Below are positions 23,584-34,341 of a stretch of 64,000 nucleotides of DNA, one piece after another. Under the pieces are notes generated by a model. That model saw only the letters and a program-made list of their open reading frames with translations, was not told where the DNA came from and searched no databases. The number at the start of each line of letters is the position of its first letter. The stretch's first letter is position 1. A program made the position numbers and the translations under genes. Origin of the DNA: Bretschneidera sinensis (taxonomy: Eukaryota; Streptophyta; Magnoliopsida; Brassicales; Akaniaceae); NCBI GenBank assembly GCA_023935145.1, contig CM043699.1:67057638-67121637 (forward strand). The letters are read 5' to 3'.

Positions 23584-23880
23584 GAATGGTGATCTTATTG
23601 ACGAAGCTCAGGATAAAGCCCAGATTCGATTAGCCGCCTATCAACAGAGAATGGCTAGGTACTACAACTCTCAGGTCCGATAGAGAAGCTTTAAGCTATG
23701 TGATCTCGTTCTACAAAAAACAAAGTGTCTCATCCTCGAGAAATGGGGAAGCTTGTCCCAAATTGGGAGGGCCTGTATCGCATCAAAAGAGTTTGCTGAG
23801 GTACTTTCAAGCTTGAAGACTTGGATGGCAAGCCCATCCCTCGCACTTGGAACGCGAAAAACCTCCAAAAATTTTACTAG
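23584..23880 (+). pseudogene. Tat-type integrase C-terminus (D)
   Basis: The integrase frame resumes directly after J's target duplication with LIDEAQDKAQIRLAAYQQRM and ARYYNSQVR, then a stop and a C-terminal domain, near 23740-23850, with EKWGSLSQIGR-like sequence in a shifted frame and LEDLDGKPIPR-type similarity. It ends near 23880. The joined order on both sides of J shows that J entered an existing integrase gene. Confidence 0.75.
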
Positions 23881-24128
23881 TAGTGGGTGCCCCTCGAGTT
23901 CTATGTTTTGTATAAATGTAACTTGTTAATGCCTCAATTGTCACTGAAAGAACTCTCGTTACCTTTCTCGGCCTTTCTCACCAATAACAATATAAAGCAT
24001 TAAGTTTGTAAAAGGTGACAAGGTGAAGAAAACTAGAAACTCTATTAAGTAATATGATTACAAGTAAAGAGAGGCACTATCAGCCTCGGTCTACAAAAAA
24101 GAAAAGAAAAAACTACAAAAAAGAACTA
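23881..24128. other. D region between integrase and antisense ORF
   Basis: This is 3' untranslated sequence of D with A-rich runs near 24100. No gene was seen. Confidence 0.6.
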
Positions 24129-24538
24129 CAAGTCCTCAGGGGTGGACCTCCCCATCAGACGTAGCCTCTGTTGTGGTGCTACTCGGTTAGGCCTCCTCCA
24201 CATCGCTAGACCCGCCAGCCACGACCCCCTCTTCGACCCCCAAGGCATCAAGCTCGAGGGCCAAGAAGTCGACCAAAGGGTAGAGAGGCTCAACCTTCCT
24301 CTTGGCCTCAAAGAAATCCTTGAAGAGCTGGAGCCCGACCTCCTTCTTCACAACCTCTAGGTAGGAGGCGAAGTTCTTGAAACCAGCCAAGGCCTCCTCC
24401 ATGGCAAAGATGATAAAAGTAAAGAGAGCATAAAGCTTAAGTGTATACCACTCTCTAAGGTCCTCTTAGGACAGTGAGCGCAAAGGCCACGCTTCGCCAG
24501 CTGATTGTTGTCATATAGAACACCCACGTCAATGGGCG
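24129..24538 (-). pseudogene. Tat antisense ORF, C-terminal part (D)
   Basis: On the minus strand the frame that stops at A's right boundary (39859) continues here after A's target duplication, reading MMVAP then IDVGVLYDNNQLAKRGL across the junction. A further piece at 24402-24187 encodes an acidic, Leu-rich protein segment (MEEALAGFKNFASYLEVVKK) ending in VEEA and stop. Between the two, a GTATAC...TTTGCCATGG stretch might be an intron. The fit with 39859-40731 supports one gene split by A. Function unknown; such antisense ORFs are a known trait of Tat elements. Confidence 0.65.
24534..24538. repeat. Target site duplication GGGCG, left (A)
   Basis: GGGCG immediately before the A LTR equals 39859-39863 immediately after A's other LTR. 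Confidence 0.9.
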
Positions 24539-25849
24539 TGATTACGCCCAAAGTATAACACGGTTATTGTAGTACGACTTTGGGGTGTCGATTCAACAGG
24601 GAAACAAGTTAATTACAAAGGAAGGTTTGAACCTTAACACAAATGATAAAAGATCAAATGAATCTGAGTTTGTTTGAGAAAAAGGGTAATTGTGTAAATA
24701 GGGTTGGAAATATAATTAAGCATGACAAGGTTCCGGAAATCCTCCCTAGGCTCGTTGCTCAAATCCTAACTTGATTCAGTTGTTTTTATCTCGACTGCTA
24801 GTTTTACATCCCAAACAGGCAATCAACATATATTCAATTAAAGCGCAATTATAAATCCTAATGTAATTGTTATGAATTATTCTCTACTTTTAAGCACACA
24901 TGACCCAACTTATAAATTATCAAAAGATGACAATATATCTAACGACCATACCGCAGCAATGGACAAATCTATAAAAGAGGTCTACCGAACTTAATCACAT
25001 CCAAACAGATACATATAAGAAAAGCATGACTGAACTTATATGGAAAGGAAGCATGCAATCAACGGACTAATAAAATAATCTACTAAATTAAATTAAAGAA
25101 TAAAACATAACAATGTTTGATAAAAATAATACCGACTACAACTGAATCAAAATAAAGTAAAATAAGAACAACTACACCTAGGGATTCATCCATTCGCCTT
25201 GCTTGGAGATTAGCTGGCCATAAAGCTCATGCTTCCTTGAGTTGCCTCCGGCCTCTCAACGATCATCCTCAGCTCGTCCTCCAAATTTTATACTTCGGAT
25301 TCCTCTTAAAAGCCCTCTGGATTTACTCCTAAAGGCCCTCTAGAGTCACTCTCTAATGATCTCAGAGAAGAGCTCTGATTGGTTGATGATTTCAGCTGAG
25401 CAGAGTGGGTCTTTATATAGGCAAACTCCCGGAATGCTATGTGTTATCTAGCCGATGTGGGATACTGTCCGGGTGTGCTCGATCGCAGCCCGAGTGTGAT
25501 CGATCACACATGCGCTTGATCGCGGCTTGTGCATTCGATCGTATATGCGCTGCAGAGTACCTTGCTCGATGTGGGATGTGCACTCGATTGCACTGCTTGT
25601 GCGCTCGATCGCAATATAGGCAGTAGTCCATCTTGTCCTTCCAGAAGCATGAGATCTTGGTCTTTTAAGAAACGATCGCTTCTTTTTCTCTTTTAAACTC
25701 AAAGTACCTGAAAATTACACTGAAATAAGTCAGTGGTCCATTAATATTACTTTAGAGTTATTAACACATAAAACCACAATAAAGACCGAGATCAATCCTA
25801 AAATGCTAACAATTAACCACTGTTGAGAGGCATTTTATGACTCTCATCA
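24539..25849 (-). repeat. 3' LTR of A
   Basis: In plus reading it runs from TGATTACGCC to CTCTCATCA. It contains a minus-strand TATA box CTATATAAA (25412-25420) and, upstream of it in the element's direction, CGATCGAGCGCA-type units (25465-25615). Confidence 0.92.
25449..25620 (-). repeat. U3 array of CGATCGAGCGCA units (A 3' LTR)
   Basis: Several imperfect TGCGATCGAGC and CGATCGATCACAC units are present. The last, read on the minus strand, joins to CAGTATCCCACATCG at 25452-25466 in the same order as in the B LTRs (16110-16146). C1, whose body resembles A, has different U3 repeats. Confidence 0.8.
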
Positions 25850-25861
25850 CAACCCCCAACT
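25850..25861 (-). promoter_or_regulatory. Polypurine tract of A
   Basis: AGTTGGGGGTTG on the minus strand lies directly before the 3' LTR and is identical to that of C1. Confidence 0.8.
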
Positions 25862-27515
25862 AGCTTACTGCTAGTCCCTAGCAATTCAAGCGAAATTAAG
25901 AGATGAATTCTATGGTGGGAATCAAAGTAAATGAAAAATAATATTAGTGTTAACCAAGAGTAATTCACATTTTGTCTAAAAAATTGCACATAACACATGG
26001 CATAAAGAATCATTAAATTTCACCCAAATCCAAAAGTAATTCAAACATCAATCTTAAAATCGTTATTGACTCTTAACATCCATCTTGCCACAATCCATTA
26101 ACCCAAACACCCGGATGATTTTATGCATAACATTTATGAATACAAGTCGTGGCCTCTAAAAACATAATAAATTGCATGACATCAATCACAAAAACAAGCT
26201 CCATATGCTTACATTTCAAACCACTCTCCACTATTGTAAAAAATAATCACACTACATTGGATCAATAGGTCTTTACTAAGCTTGTAACGTTAGGCTAAGG
26301 TAAAGGTTAAGAAGGAACGGGAAGGATTCAACAAGTAAAAGAACTTAATCTCTTAGTTTTGAACATAACTCTTTAAGCACTGAATAACCTTACTTCAACA
26401 TCCAACTCTTTCAACCATTTTTTGAGCATTTCTTTAAACAAATCACCATTTTTTTTTCTTTCTTTGCCATAATTCATTTTTTATTTATTTATTTTTGGCA
26501 CATAACCATTCACCTTCTTTTTCATCATTTTTTTTCTTTTCCACAACCCCCAACTTATCTCCTTTAATGTACTTGGGTTGTGGTAGTGATATATATATTT
26601 TTTTTTCATATTTCCACCCCTTACTCCTTTTAAGTGCTTCTCACAACATGTGTATAACTAAGTTCTTTTAAAAGAAAAGTAAGGATAAAATATTTTTAGG
26701 CTCATAAAGGTAGGTAAATGGTTTATCGAAAGAAACAAGGCTAAATTTTTCTTTTCAAGAAAAAGGCTCAAATAGGTGACTAGTGATAAATATAGCAATG
26801 GTAGGTTTAAAAGGCTCAAACGGTTCAAAAATGGCCTATATCATATCCTAAGTAGTGTGCATTCTAGGAATTCGCCTCAAGTGATTATCAAGTAAGTTCT
26901 AGAGCTTGTCAAGACCACAAAAGTATTCACAAAATAATCACACATAAAACTTTTCTTAAATGTTTAAGATTAAGCATACTATCTTACCAAAAACTAGAGT
27001 CTCTAACCAAATGAAGATTGATACTTAAATTAATTTCAAATTGAAGCAAGATTTAACTTCTTCTATATGCTACCTGCTATCTCAATTAAGTTTATATCAT
27101 TGACATGTAAATTGACTCTAAGGCTAACGCAAAGCATGCTAAACACACACCAAGATGACACCAAGCAGTTCAACAGTTCAATGGTATGGTATGCAATAAG
27201 AAATGTGTTTCCTCCACCCCCAACTGAAGATAAACATTGTCCTCAATGTAAAAGCAAAAATTAAGGAAACTCTCTTTTTAACCAAAAGTGTGTGGAGCTG
27301 AAAATCATGCACGACCAATTGAACCTCATGCTCAACCTCTTGTTGAAAGTCCGATCTACAACATATAACAAACAAAAAAGAAAGCAACTGCGGTGTACCA
27401 CCGTGTGTTAGCACACTAAAAATTAAAATGGACTCAATAATAAAATAAAATAAAAATGAAACAAACAAAACAAAAGAAAGAAAAATAAAAGTAAATACGT
27501 ACCTGTGTTGTGTGG
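25862..27515 (-). other. A non-coding 3' region
   Basis: This aligns with C1 2150-4303 in reverse. It contains TTTTTCTTTC-type tracts near 26440-26540 and the AGTTGGGGGTGGAGGAAAC stretch near 27205-27225 on the minus strand, a second polypurine-like motif. No gene was seen. Confidence 0.7.
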
Positions 27516-28388
27516 TCAAGATGCGTAGACAGGATCCATAAGCGGAATGTCTTCCACTTCCGAATCTTGTCTATCGACTAAGATGTTAAGTCGTTGACCA
27601 TTGACTTTGAAAATTCAACCATCCCTAGTATCTTCAATTTCTACCGCCCCATTTTCGAAAACAATTTTCACTACAAAAGGGCCGGTCCACCTCGACCGAA
27701 GTTTTCCAGGATGCTTATAGAGTCTAGATTCGTATAAGAACACCTGATCATTAGGTTTAAACGTTTTTCTCAAAATATTTTTATCATAAAATATTTTCAT
27801 TTTAGACTTATAGATTCTAGAGCTCTCATAAGCATCGTTTCTCAATTCCTCCAACTAGGTCAATTGATATTTCTGAAGCTTACCTGCTTCTCCCATGTCA
27901 AAATTAAAAGATTTGATTGCCCAAGATGCTCGATGCTCGAGCTCTACAGGTAAGTGGCAAGGCTTTCCATAAACAAGCCGATAAGGTGACATACCTAAGG
28001 GAGTTCTAAAACTGTACGGTAGGCCCAAAGCGCATCAACTAGTCTCAATAACCAATCCTTGCGATCCGGGTTAACCGTTTTTTCTAGAATTTGTTTAATC
28101 TCCCTATTAGCAAGCTCTACTTGCCCACTAGTCTCAGGATGATAAGCAGTAGAAATTTTATGTAACACCCCGTATTTTCGCATCAAAGCTTCAAAAGAAC
28201 GGTTGCAAAAATGTGTACCTCGATCACTAATTATAGCACGTGGTGTGCCAAATCGAGATAACACATTTTCCTTAAGAAATTTAATGACCGTTCTATTATC
28301 ATTGCTTCGGCAAGCTGCTAATCTCTACCCACTTAGATACATAATCTATTGCCACTATGATATATTGGTATCCAAAGGAAGGAGGAAA
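27516..28388 (-). pseudogene. Athila-type integrase, C-terminal part (A)
   Basis: Minus-strand reading gives the integrase core from [16 protein letters not shown] (second catalytic Asp) through [13 protein letters not shown] (catalytic Glu) to ALWAYRT, then a frame break near 28000, the linker, and the C-terminal domain ending at 27516 after [14 protein letters not shown]. Stops lie near 27610 and 27855. The left part of the same gene lies at 33981-34340, separated by B2 after the sequence for SFGYQY. Confidence 0.85.
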
Positions 28389-28393
28389 AGGTC
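28389..28393. repeat. Target site duplication AGGTC, left (B2)
   Basis: AGGTC precedes the B2 LTR and is repeated exactly at 33976-33980. Confidence 0.9.
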
Positions 28394-29659
28394 TGATGAG
28401 TCTTAAATATTGCATATTTTAGACCCTTAACTTATATTTGTTATGCTCTTAGTTAGTATTATTTTACTTTATTTTACGTTTTTCTTGTGTTTTGTGTGTT
28501 TTTACAGCTTTGTGGAGAAAGTGCAGCATTTCAGGTTGATTTGAAGCTTCTGGAGACATTGCGCTCGATCGCAACAGATATGCGATCGAGCGCACCAGCG
28601 CTCGAGTGCACCTGCCTTTGAACGAGCGCATGGTCAACATCCCACATCGAAATAATTGAAGTTCAGTGCATTTGCGATCGATCGCAGCAGACATGCGATC
28701 GAGCGCACATGAGATCGTGCGCACAAGACATGCGATCGATCGTACCTGCGATCGATCGCACCACACTGCGATCGAGCGCACACGGGCCTGTATCCCACAT
28801 CGTTTCTGCAACCTGTTTTACTCCGGGTCTCCCCCTATATAAACACCATTTGGCTTCATAATTCAATGTACAATTCCTGAGCCACTTTGGTGTTTACCGG
28901 TGGACTTCCGCTAGCATTCTGGTGGATCCCGAAGGCATTGCTACCACGAGGGGAAGCGCCGCCCGTCAGCGAGTGGAATTCCTCCCATGTAAAGTTGTTT
29001 ATTTATTTCTTTATATTCAGTTGTTTTAGTTTAAATGTTTAGCACTTTTTATTATAGTTTTATTGTTATGAGTGGCTAGACTCTTCAGCTAAGGTTGAAG
29101 ATGAAGCCTCGCCGTTGTTTGGCGTAGTAGTTCAGATTTGCTTGTACAAATCTGACAATTTTTAGTATAAATGTTCTGTCAATTATTTGAGTTAATCTTA
29201 TAATTGATTGAGTTTAAATTATCTGTTGGATTTTCTTTGTGTTTCATCTGATGGATACATTGAATGCTTTTCGATTAAATTGGATTCCCTTTGTGATTTG
29301 TTAAGAGCGGATACATCGGGTGCTTTTGGTTTAGTTGGGATATTCTTTGTTTTTTGTCTTATAGTTGGATTCATTGAATGTTTTGATAGGCTATATTTTT
29401 AAAACATGTATGCTTAACTTCGGTGGGGTGGATTCGAAAACCTTAGTGCTTTTTATTATTAGTTTTAAAATCAATTTAATTTAGTTTTAATTTATTTTAC
29501 AAATTATCATTCAAAATTCGGAACTAGGTTAAGATAGAGTTAGTTTAGATTAAAAATTATATTTTCACAACGCAATTCCCTGTGGATTTGACCTCGCACT
29601 TGCACAACGCTATACTGCAAACGACTCGTGCACTTGCGAGTAATTTAAAACTCACAACA
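28394..29659 (+). repeat. 5' LTR of B2
   Basis: The 1266-bp LTR runs from TGATGAGTC to ACTCACAACA. The U3 array (28559-28785) has about 53 bp more repeat units than the 3' LTR. TATA CTATATAAA is at 28835-28843. Confidence 0.92.
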
Positions 29660-29665
29660 AGTTTT

Positions 29666-29683
29666 TGGCACCGTTGCCGGGGA
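29666..29683 (+). promoter_or_regulatory. Primer-binding site of B2 (tRNA-Asp)
   Basis: TGGCACCGTTGCCGGGGA has one mismatch (A for G at position 5) to the tRNA-Asp complement found intact in B1. Confidence 0.85.
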
Positions 29684-29768
29684 GTTGTTTGGTTTGTGAA
29701 AATTTTTGGTCTAAAATGATTTTATTTTTCTACTAGTTAGTTATCTTTTTATTTAAAAAAAAAAAATC

Positions 29769-31484
29769 ATGTGGATGAATCCAGCGCCGGTTTCACAGTC
29801 TTTAGAGGACGCCCTCAAGGATTTCATTAAAATAACCAGCCCGTCCCTCAATGCTGCCAACACTTTCAATGTTGAAAGCTGTTCCATCTGTGCTAGTCCC
29901 ATGCATCTAGCACAGAATTGCCCATCAATGCCGGCTTGTGCCGAGTATCCTATGGAACAAATGAATGCTTTCAATGACTGTTGTTGGCAATCAAATGGAT
30001 CTTGCTCCGAAACATACAATCTAGGGTGGTGGGACCACTCTAATTTTTCATGGGAGCAGAACCAACCAATGAATCAGGGAGGAGCCCCTTACCATGCTCA
30101 CAATCAATACACTCCCGAATTTCCTCCACCAATTCCAAATTATGGTCACTCAGCTTATCCAGCACCATCACCCGCTCACCAAGCTCTCATTCAAGCGCCA
30201 GTGTCGGTTTCACAGTCATTGGAGGACGCTCTCAATGATTTCATGAAAGCGACTAGCCAATCTATGAGTGAAGTGATGAGTGCAACAATAGAAAACACCC
30301 AAGCGATTGCCACACTAGAGAGTCAAATTGATCAGATCGCAAGTTACGTGGGTGAAGGCGAGGAAGGAGAGTTCCCCAGTCAATCTGAGCCTAACCCAAA
30401 GGAACAGTTTGCAGTGGGAAATTCTTCAACTCCAATGCATTGGCAGGAACAAGTGCAATCAACTGTCCCATACTTGTCTGGGAGACAAGTGGACAATCAA
30501 GTGGAAGAGAGCCCTGCTATGCACCAAGGGCAAGAGAGCAGCAACAATGAGAAGAGAGATGCTGAGCCATCTACAGCCACACCTATCATTAAGGATCTCC
30601 CTAGGTCGTTTTTACCTAAAGCGCCTTACCCTGAGAGATTACAAGCGCCCAAGAAAGGAGAGGAGTTTGAGGATCCCCTGGAGGCATGCTTTGCTCACTT
30701 TGGAGAGGACTTGGGCTTAGATAAGTTACTCGAGGAAGTGAATGCCATTTTGGAGTCTGATCCTCAGAAGAGTAGTGAGACGGAGGAGATTATGGATGAA
30801 TCACGTATTGAGGACCCCATGGAGGCATGCTTTGCTCAATTTGAAGAGGATTTGGGCTTAGATAAGTTGTTTGAGCAAGCTAATGCTACTTTGGAGTCTG
30901 CACCTCTAAAGATCAGTGAGACGGAGGAAACCACAACACCTAAACCTCACAAGAAGGAACTTAAACTGGATAATCTTGAGTATAAGTTCCCAGGTCCAGA
31001 AGATTCTTTGCCTATAATTATAGCTTTAGATTTGGGTGATGCTCCAGAAGAAAAATTATTGGATGTCTTAAGAGAGCATCAGGAAGCTATAGGCTGGACT
31101 ATTGAGGATGTCAAAGGAATCAACCCCTCGTTGGTGATACACACGATACAGTTGGAGGTGAATGCCAAGCCATCGAGGGAGCCACAAAGAAGGCTCAACC
31201 CTGCTTTGCAAGAGGTTGTGAGGGCGGAAGATATTAAGCTGTTAGAGGCAGGGATCATTTATCCCATCTCTGATAGCAAGTAGGTGAGCCAGATTCCAGT
31301 CGTGCCCAAACGTGCTGAATTTATGGTAGTAAATAAAGACAACGAGTTGGTTCCAACTCGAGTACAGTCAAGATGGAGAAAGTGTCTAGACTACCGTAAA
31401 TTGAATGCTGCCACCAGGCCTGATCATTTTTCATTCCCATTTATTGATCAGGTGGTAGAGCACTTAGTTGGGCATGTTTACTAA
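29769..31484 (+). pseudogene. Shortened gag-RT fragment polyprotein (B2)
   Basis: One frame of 571 codons is broken only by TAG at 31281-31283, where B1 has TGG (SKW). It starts with a short copy of a segment (APVSQSLEDALKDF) that in B1 lies downstream of the zinc knuckle and that occurs again in B2 near 30200. It then jumps to the zinc knuckle CSICASPMHLAQNC. The gag core is missing, and the protease is missing between ERLQAPKKGEEF and EDPLEACFAHFGEDL. The two 47-residue acidic repeats and the RT fragment ending LVGHVY are kept. Both deletions leave the frame open. It cannot supply capsid or protease. Confidence 0.88.
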
Positions 31485-32747
31485 TGTTGGGTCTGGCTGA
31501 AGACGTTAAACTTAGCGCTCATGGGAGGCACCCCACAGCTTATCTTTTCTTTTGTTTATTTATTATTTCGCATATTTATGATTAATGTTTGTTTCCAGTA
31601 TTTTTTTTTCCAGTTTTTATTTTTCAGGGACAAAGCGTACTTCAGTTCAAGTTTGGGGGTATGCTATGAGCCATACCAGTCCAGATAGTTCTCCATATCT
31701 CAGGTCAGCTCTTTCCATATTAGTCACACATTGGGGCCAATGTGTAATTTAAGTTTGGGGGTATGGGAGACACATCACACACTTTGTCCTAATTTGTTGT
31801 CTTTTCGTCATAGAGATAAATGCATGCTCATGTTATCGTGAAATTTTAGTTGATCTAAACATTTTCTGTGATGTGATGTCATTGGTGAGCTTAACATTTT
31901 GAACACATGATCTGGTGATAAATTTTTAAAATTTAGTTACTTACTTTAGGCATTTTGAGAATTCACATGTTTGATCTAATCTAACACGAGCACATTAGCA
32001 CAAATTATGTGAGGTATGACACGTGATTTTAATGTGTATTTTTCCTTATCTTAACTGAAACTGGATGACTTGTTGGATGAACTCTTGGGCATAGGAAAAT
32101 AAAAAAAAAAAAAAAAAATTTATCAATAAACTTTTCGCTGAGTAACTGGACCTCTTGCCTCAGTAAGCAGTGAGTGTTCACGTCAAAAGGTGAAATTTTG
32201 CTTGGTAATATTAAGGTCGGTTTAATTTCGTAGCCTTTTTGACTCGAGTTAGTAAGTCCTTAGGGGTGTCTTTACACCTAATGCCCTAAAACCATCTGGA
32301 TTGGGAGTCATTGACTTAACACTCGCTACATGGGTCAATTAGAAAGCTCAAGGGAACTAAGCATAGCCGTGCCTTAATAATAAAAAAAAAAAGTGAATAA
32401 AATAAAAACTATGCCTTTTCATTCATTTTTTGATGGGAAATTCAGTGAATCTTGAGACATGGAGACCTTACACATTAGAGTTACTTGGAAGCTTCATTTT
32501 TATATGCTAATTCACCTTACACTGATTCAAGCTTGTGATGCCTTATCCTGCCTTTTGTAAGTAATTAGATTTTAACATTTCTATTCATTGCGAAGATGGG
32601 TTTACCTTTTTAAGCTTGCTTATGAATAAATATCATGGTGATGTGTGCTCCTTAATTTTTGGATACCATGAGTGATGACTTTATCTTTATGTTCTTTGTT
32701 TTTCATTGAGTCTCTTATTTTGTTTTGCTAAAGGACTAGCAAAATAT
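31485..32747 (+). other. B2 non-coding 3' region
   Basis: This is collinear with B1 14468-15720, including two spare AAGTTTGGGGGTAT motifs (about 31649 and 31750) and an A-run at 32098-32119. No gene was seen. Confidence 0.75.
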
Positions 32748-32762
32748 AAGTTTGGGGGTATT
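32748..32762 (+). promoter_or_regulatory. Polypurine tract of B2
   Basis: AAGTTTGGGGGTATT directly precedes the 3' LTR. Confidence 0.8.
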
Positions 32763-33975
32763 TGATGAGTCTTAAATATTGCATATTTTAGACCCTTAAC
32801 TTATATTTGTTATGCTCTTAGTTAGTATTATTTTACTTTATTTTACGTTTTTCTTGTGTTTTGTGTGTTTTTACAGCTTTGTGGAGAAAGTGCAGCATTT
32901 CAGGTTGATTTGAAGCTTCTGGAGACATTGCGCTCGATCGCAACAGATATGCGATCGAGTGCACCAGCGCTCGAGTGCACCTGCCTTTGAACGAGCGCAT
33001 GGTCAACATCCCACATCGAAATAATTGAAGTTCAGTGCATTTGCGATCGATCGCAGCAGACATGCGATCGATCGCACCACACTGCGATCGAGCGCACACG
33101 GGCCTGTATCCCACATCGTTTCTGCAACCTGTTTTACTCCGGGTCTCCCCCTATATAAACACCATTTGGCTTCATAATTCAATGTACAATTCCTGAGCCA
33201 CTTTGGTGTTTACCGGTGGACTTCCGCTAGCATTCTGGTGGATCCCGAAGGCATTGCTACCACGAGGGGAAGCGCCGCCCGTCAGCGAGTGGAATTCCTC
33301 CCATGTAAAGTTGTTTATTTATTTCTTTATATTCAGTTGTTTTAGTTTAAATGTTTAGCACTTTTTATTATAGTTTTATTGTTATGAGTGGCTAGACTCT
33401 TCAGCTAAGGTTGAAGATGAAGCCCCGCCGTTGTTTGGCGTAGTAGTTCAGATTTGCTAGAACAAATCTGAGAATTTTTAGTATAAATGTTCTGTCAATT
33501 ATTTGAGTTAATCTTATAATTGATTGAGTTTAAATTGTCTGTTGGATTTTCTTTGTGTTTCATCTGATGGATACATTGAATGCTTTTCGATTAAATTGGA
33601 TTCCCTTTGTGATTTGTTAAGAGCGGATACATCGGGTGCTTTTGGTTTAGTTGGGATATTCTTTGTTTTTTGTCTTATAGTTGGATTCATTGAATGTTTT
33701 GATAGGCTATATTTTTAAAACATGTATGCTTAACTTCGGTGGGGTGGATTCGGAAACCTTAGTGCTTTTTATTATTAGTTTTAAAATCAATTTAATTTAG
33801 TTTTAATTTATTTTACAAATTATCATTCAAAATTCGGAACTAGGTTAAGATAGAGTTAGTTTAGATTAAAAATTATATTTTCACAACGCAATTCCCTGTG
33901 GATTCGACCTCGCACTTGCACAACGCTATACTGCAAACGACTCGTGCACTTGCGAGTAATTTAAAACTCACAACA
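32763..33975 (+). repeat. 3' LTR of B2
   Basis: The 1213-bp LTR is nearly identical to the 5' LTR apart from a shorter U3 array (32930-33095). TATA is at 33151-33159. It is followed by the target copy AGGTC at 33976-33980. Confidence 0.92.
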
Positions 33976-34341
33976 AGGTCCCATAAAATCGATGCCCCAA
34001 CAATCAAAGATTTCAATTACCAAAATAGGGTTTAAGGGCATTATATTTCGACGAGACACAGCTCCTAACTTTTGACACCTTTCATATGAGCGACAATGGG
34101 TGTTTGTATCCTTAAACAAGGTAGGCCAATAAAATCCACACTGCAAAATTTTTGCAGCGGTTTTTTTCATTGAAAAGTGGCCTCCACAAGCTAGGGAATG
34201 ACAAAATTCTAAGACACGTGCAATCTCTTCATTAGGGATGCAACGCCTTAGAATTTGGCCCGGGAAGTACTTGAAAAGATAGGGGTCATCCCAATAAAAA
34301 TTATGTACCTCATATAAAAATCTCCTCTTGTCTTGAGCGCT
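33976..34341 (-). pseudogene. Athila-type integrase, N-terminal part (A)
   Basis: On the minus strand the zinc-binding region reads FCHSLACGGHFSMKKTAAK and then HCRSYERCQK. C1 has CHSCKKC at the second site, so a zinc-ligand Cys is Tyr here. It continues to GIDFMGP, with the first catalytic Asp, up to the B2 boundary. Together with 27516-28388 it forms one integrase gene split by B2. Confidence 0.85.

Larger units (their letters stand above)
28394..33975 (+). mobile_element. Non-autonomous Ty3/gypsy element B2, complete
   Basis: The 5.6-kb element has two LTRs, a tRNA-Asp primer site and one shortened gag-like frame, flanked by the perfect duplication AGGTC, inside the integrase of A. LTRs and 3' region match B1, but the inside lacks the gag core and the whole protease. 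It is the most recent nested layer on this side of the window. Confidence 0.93.
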
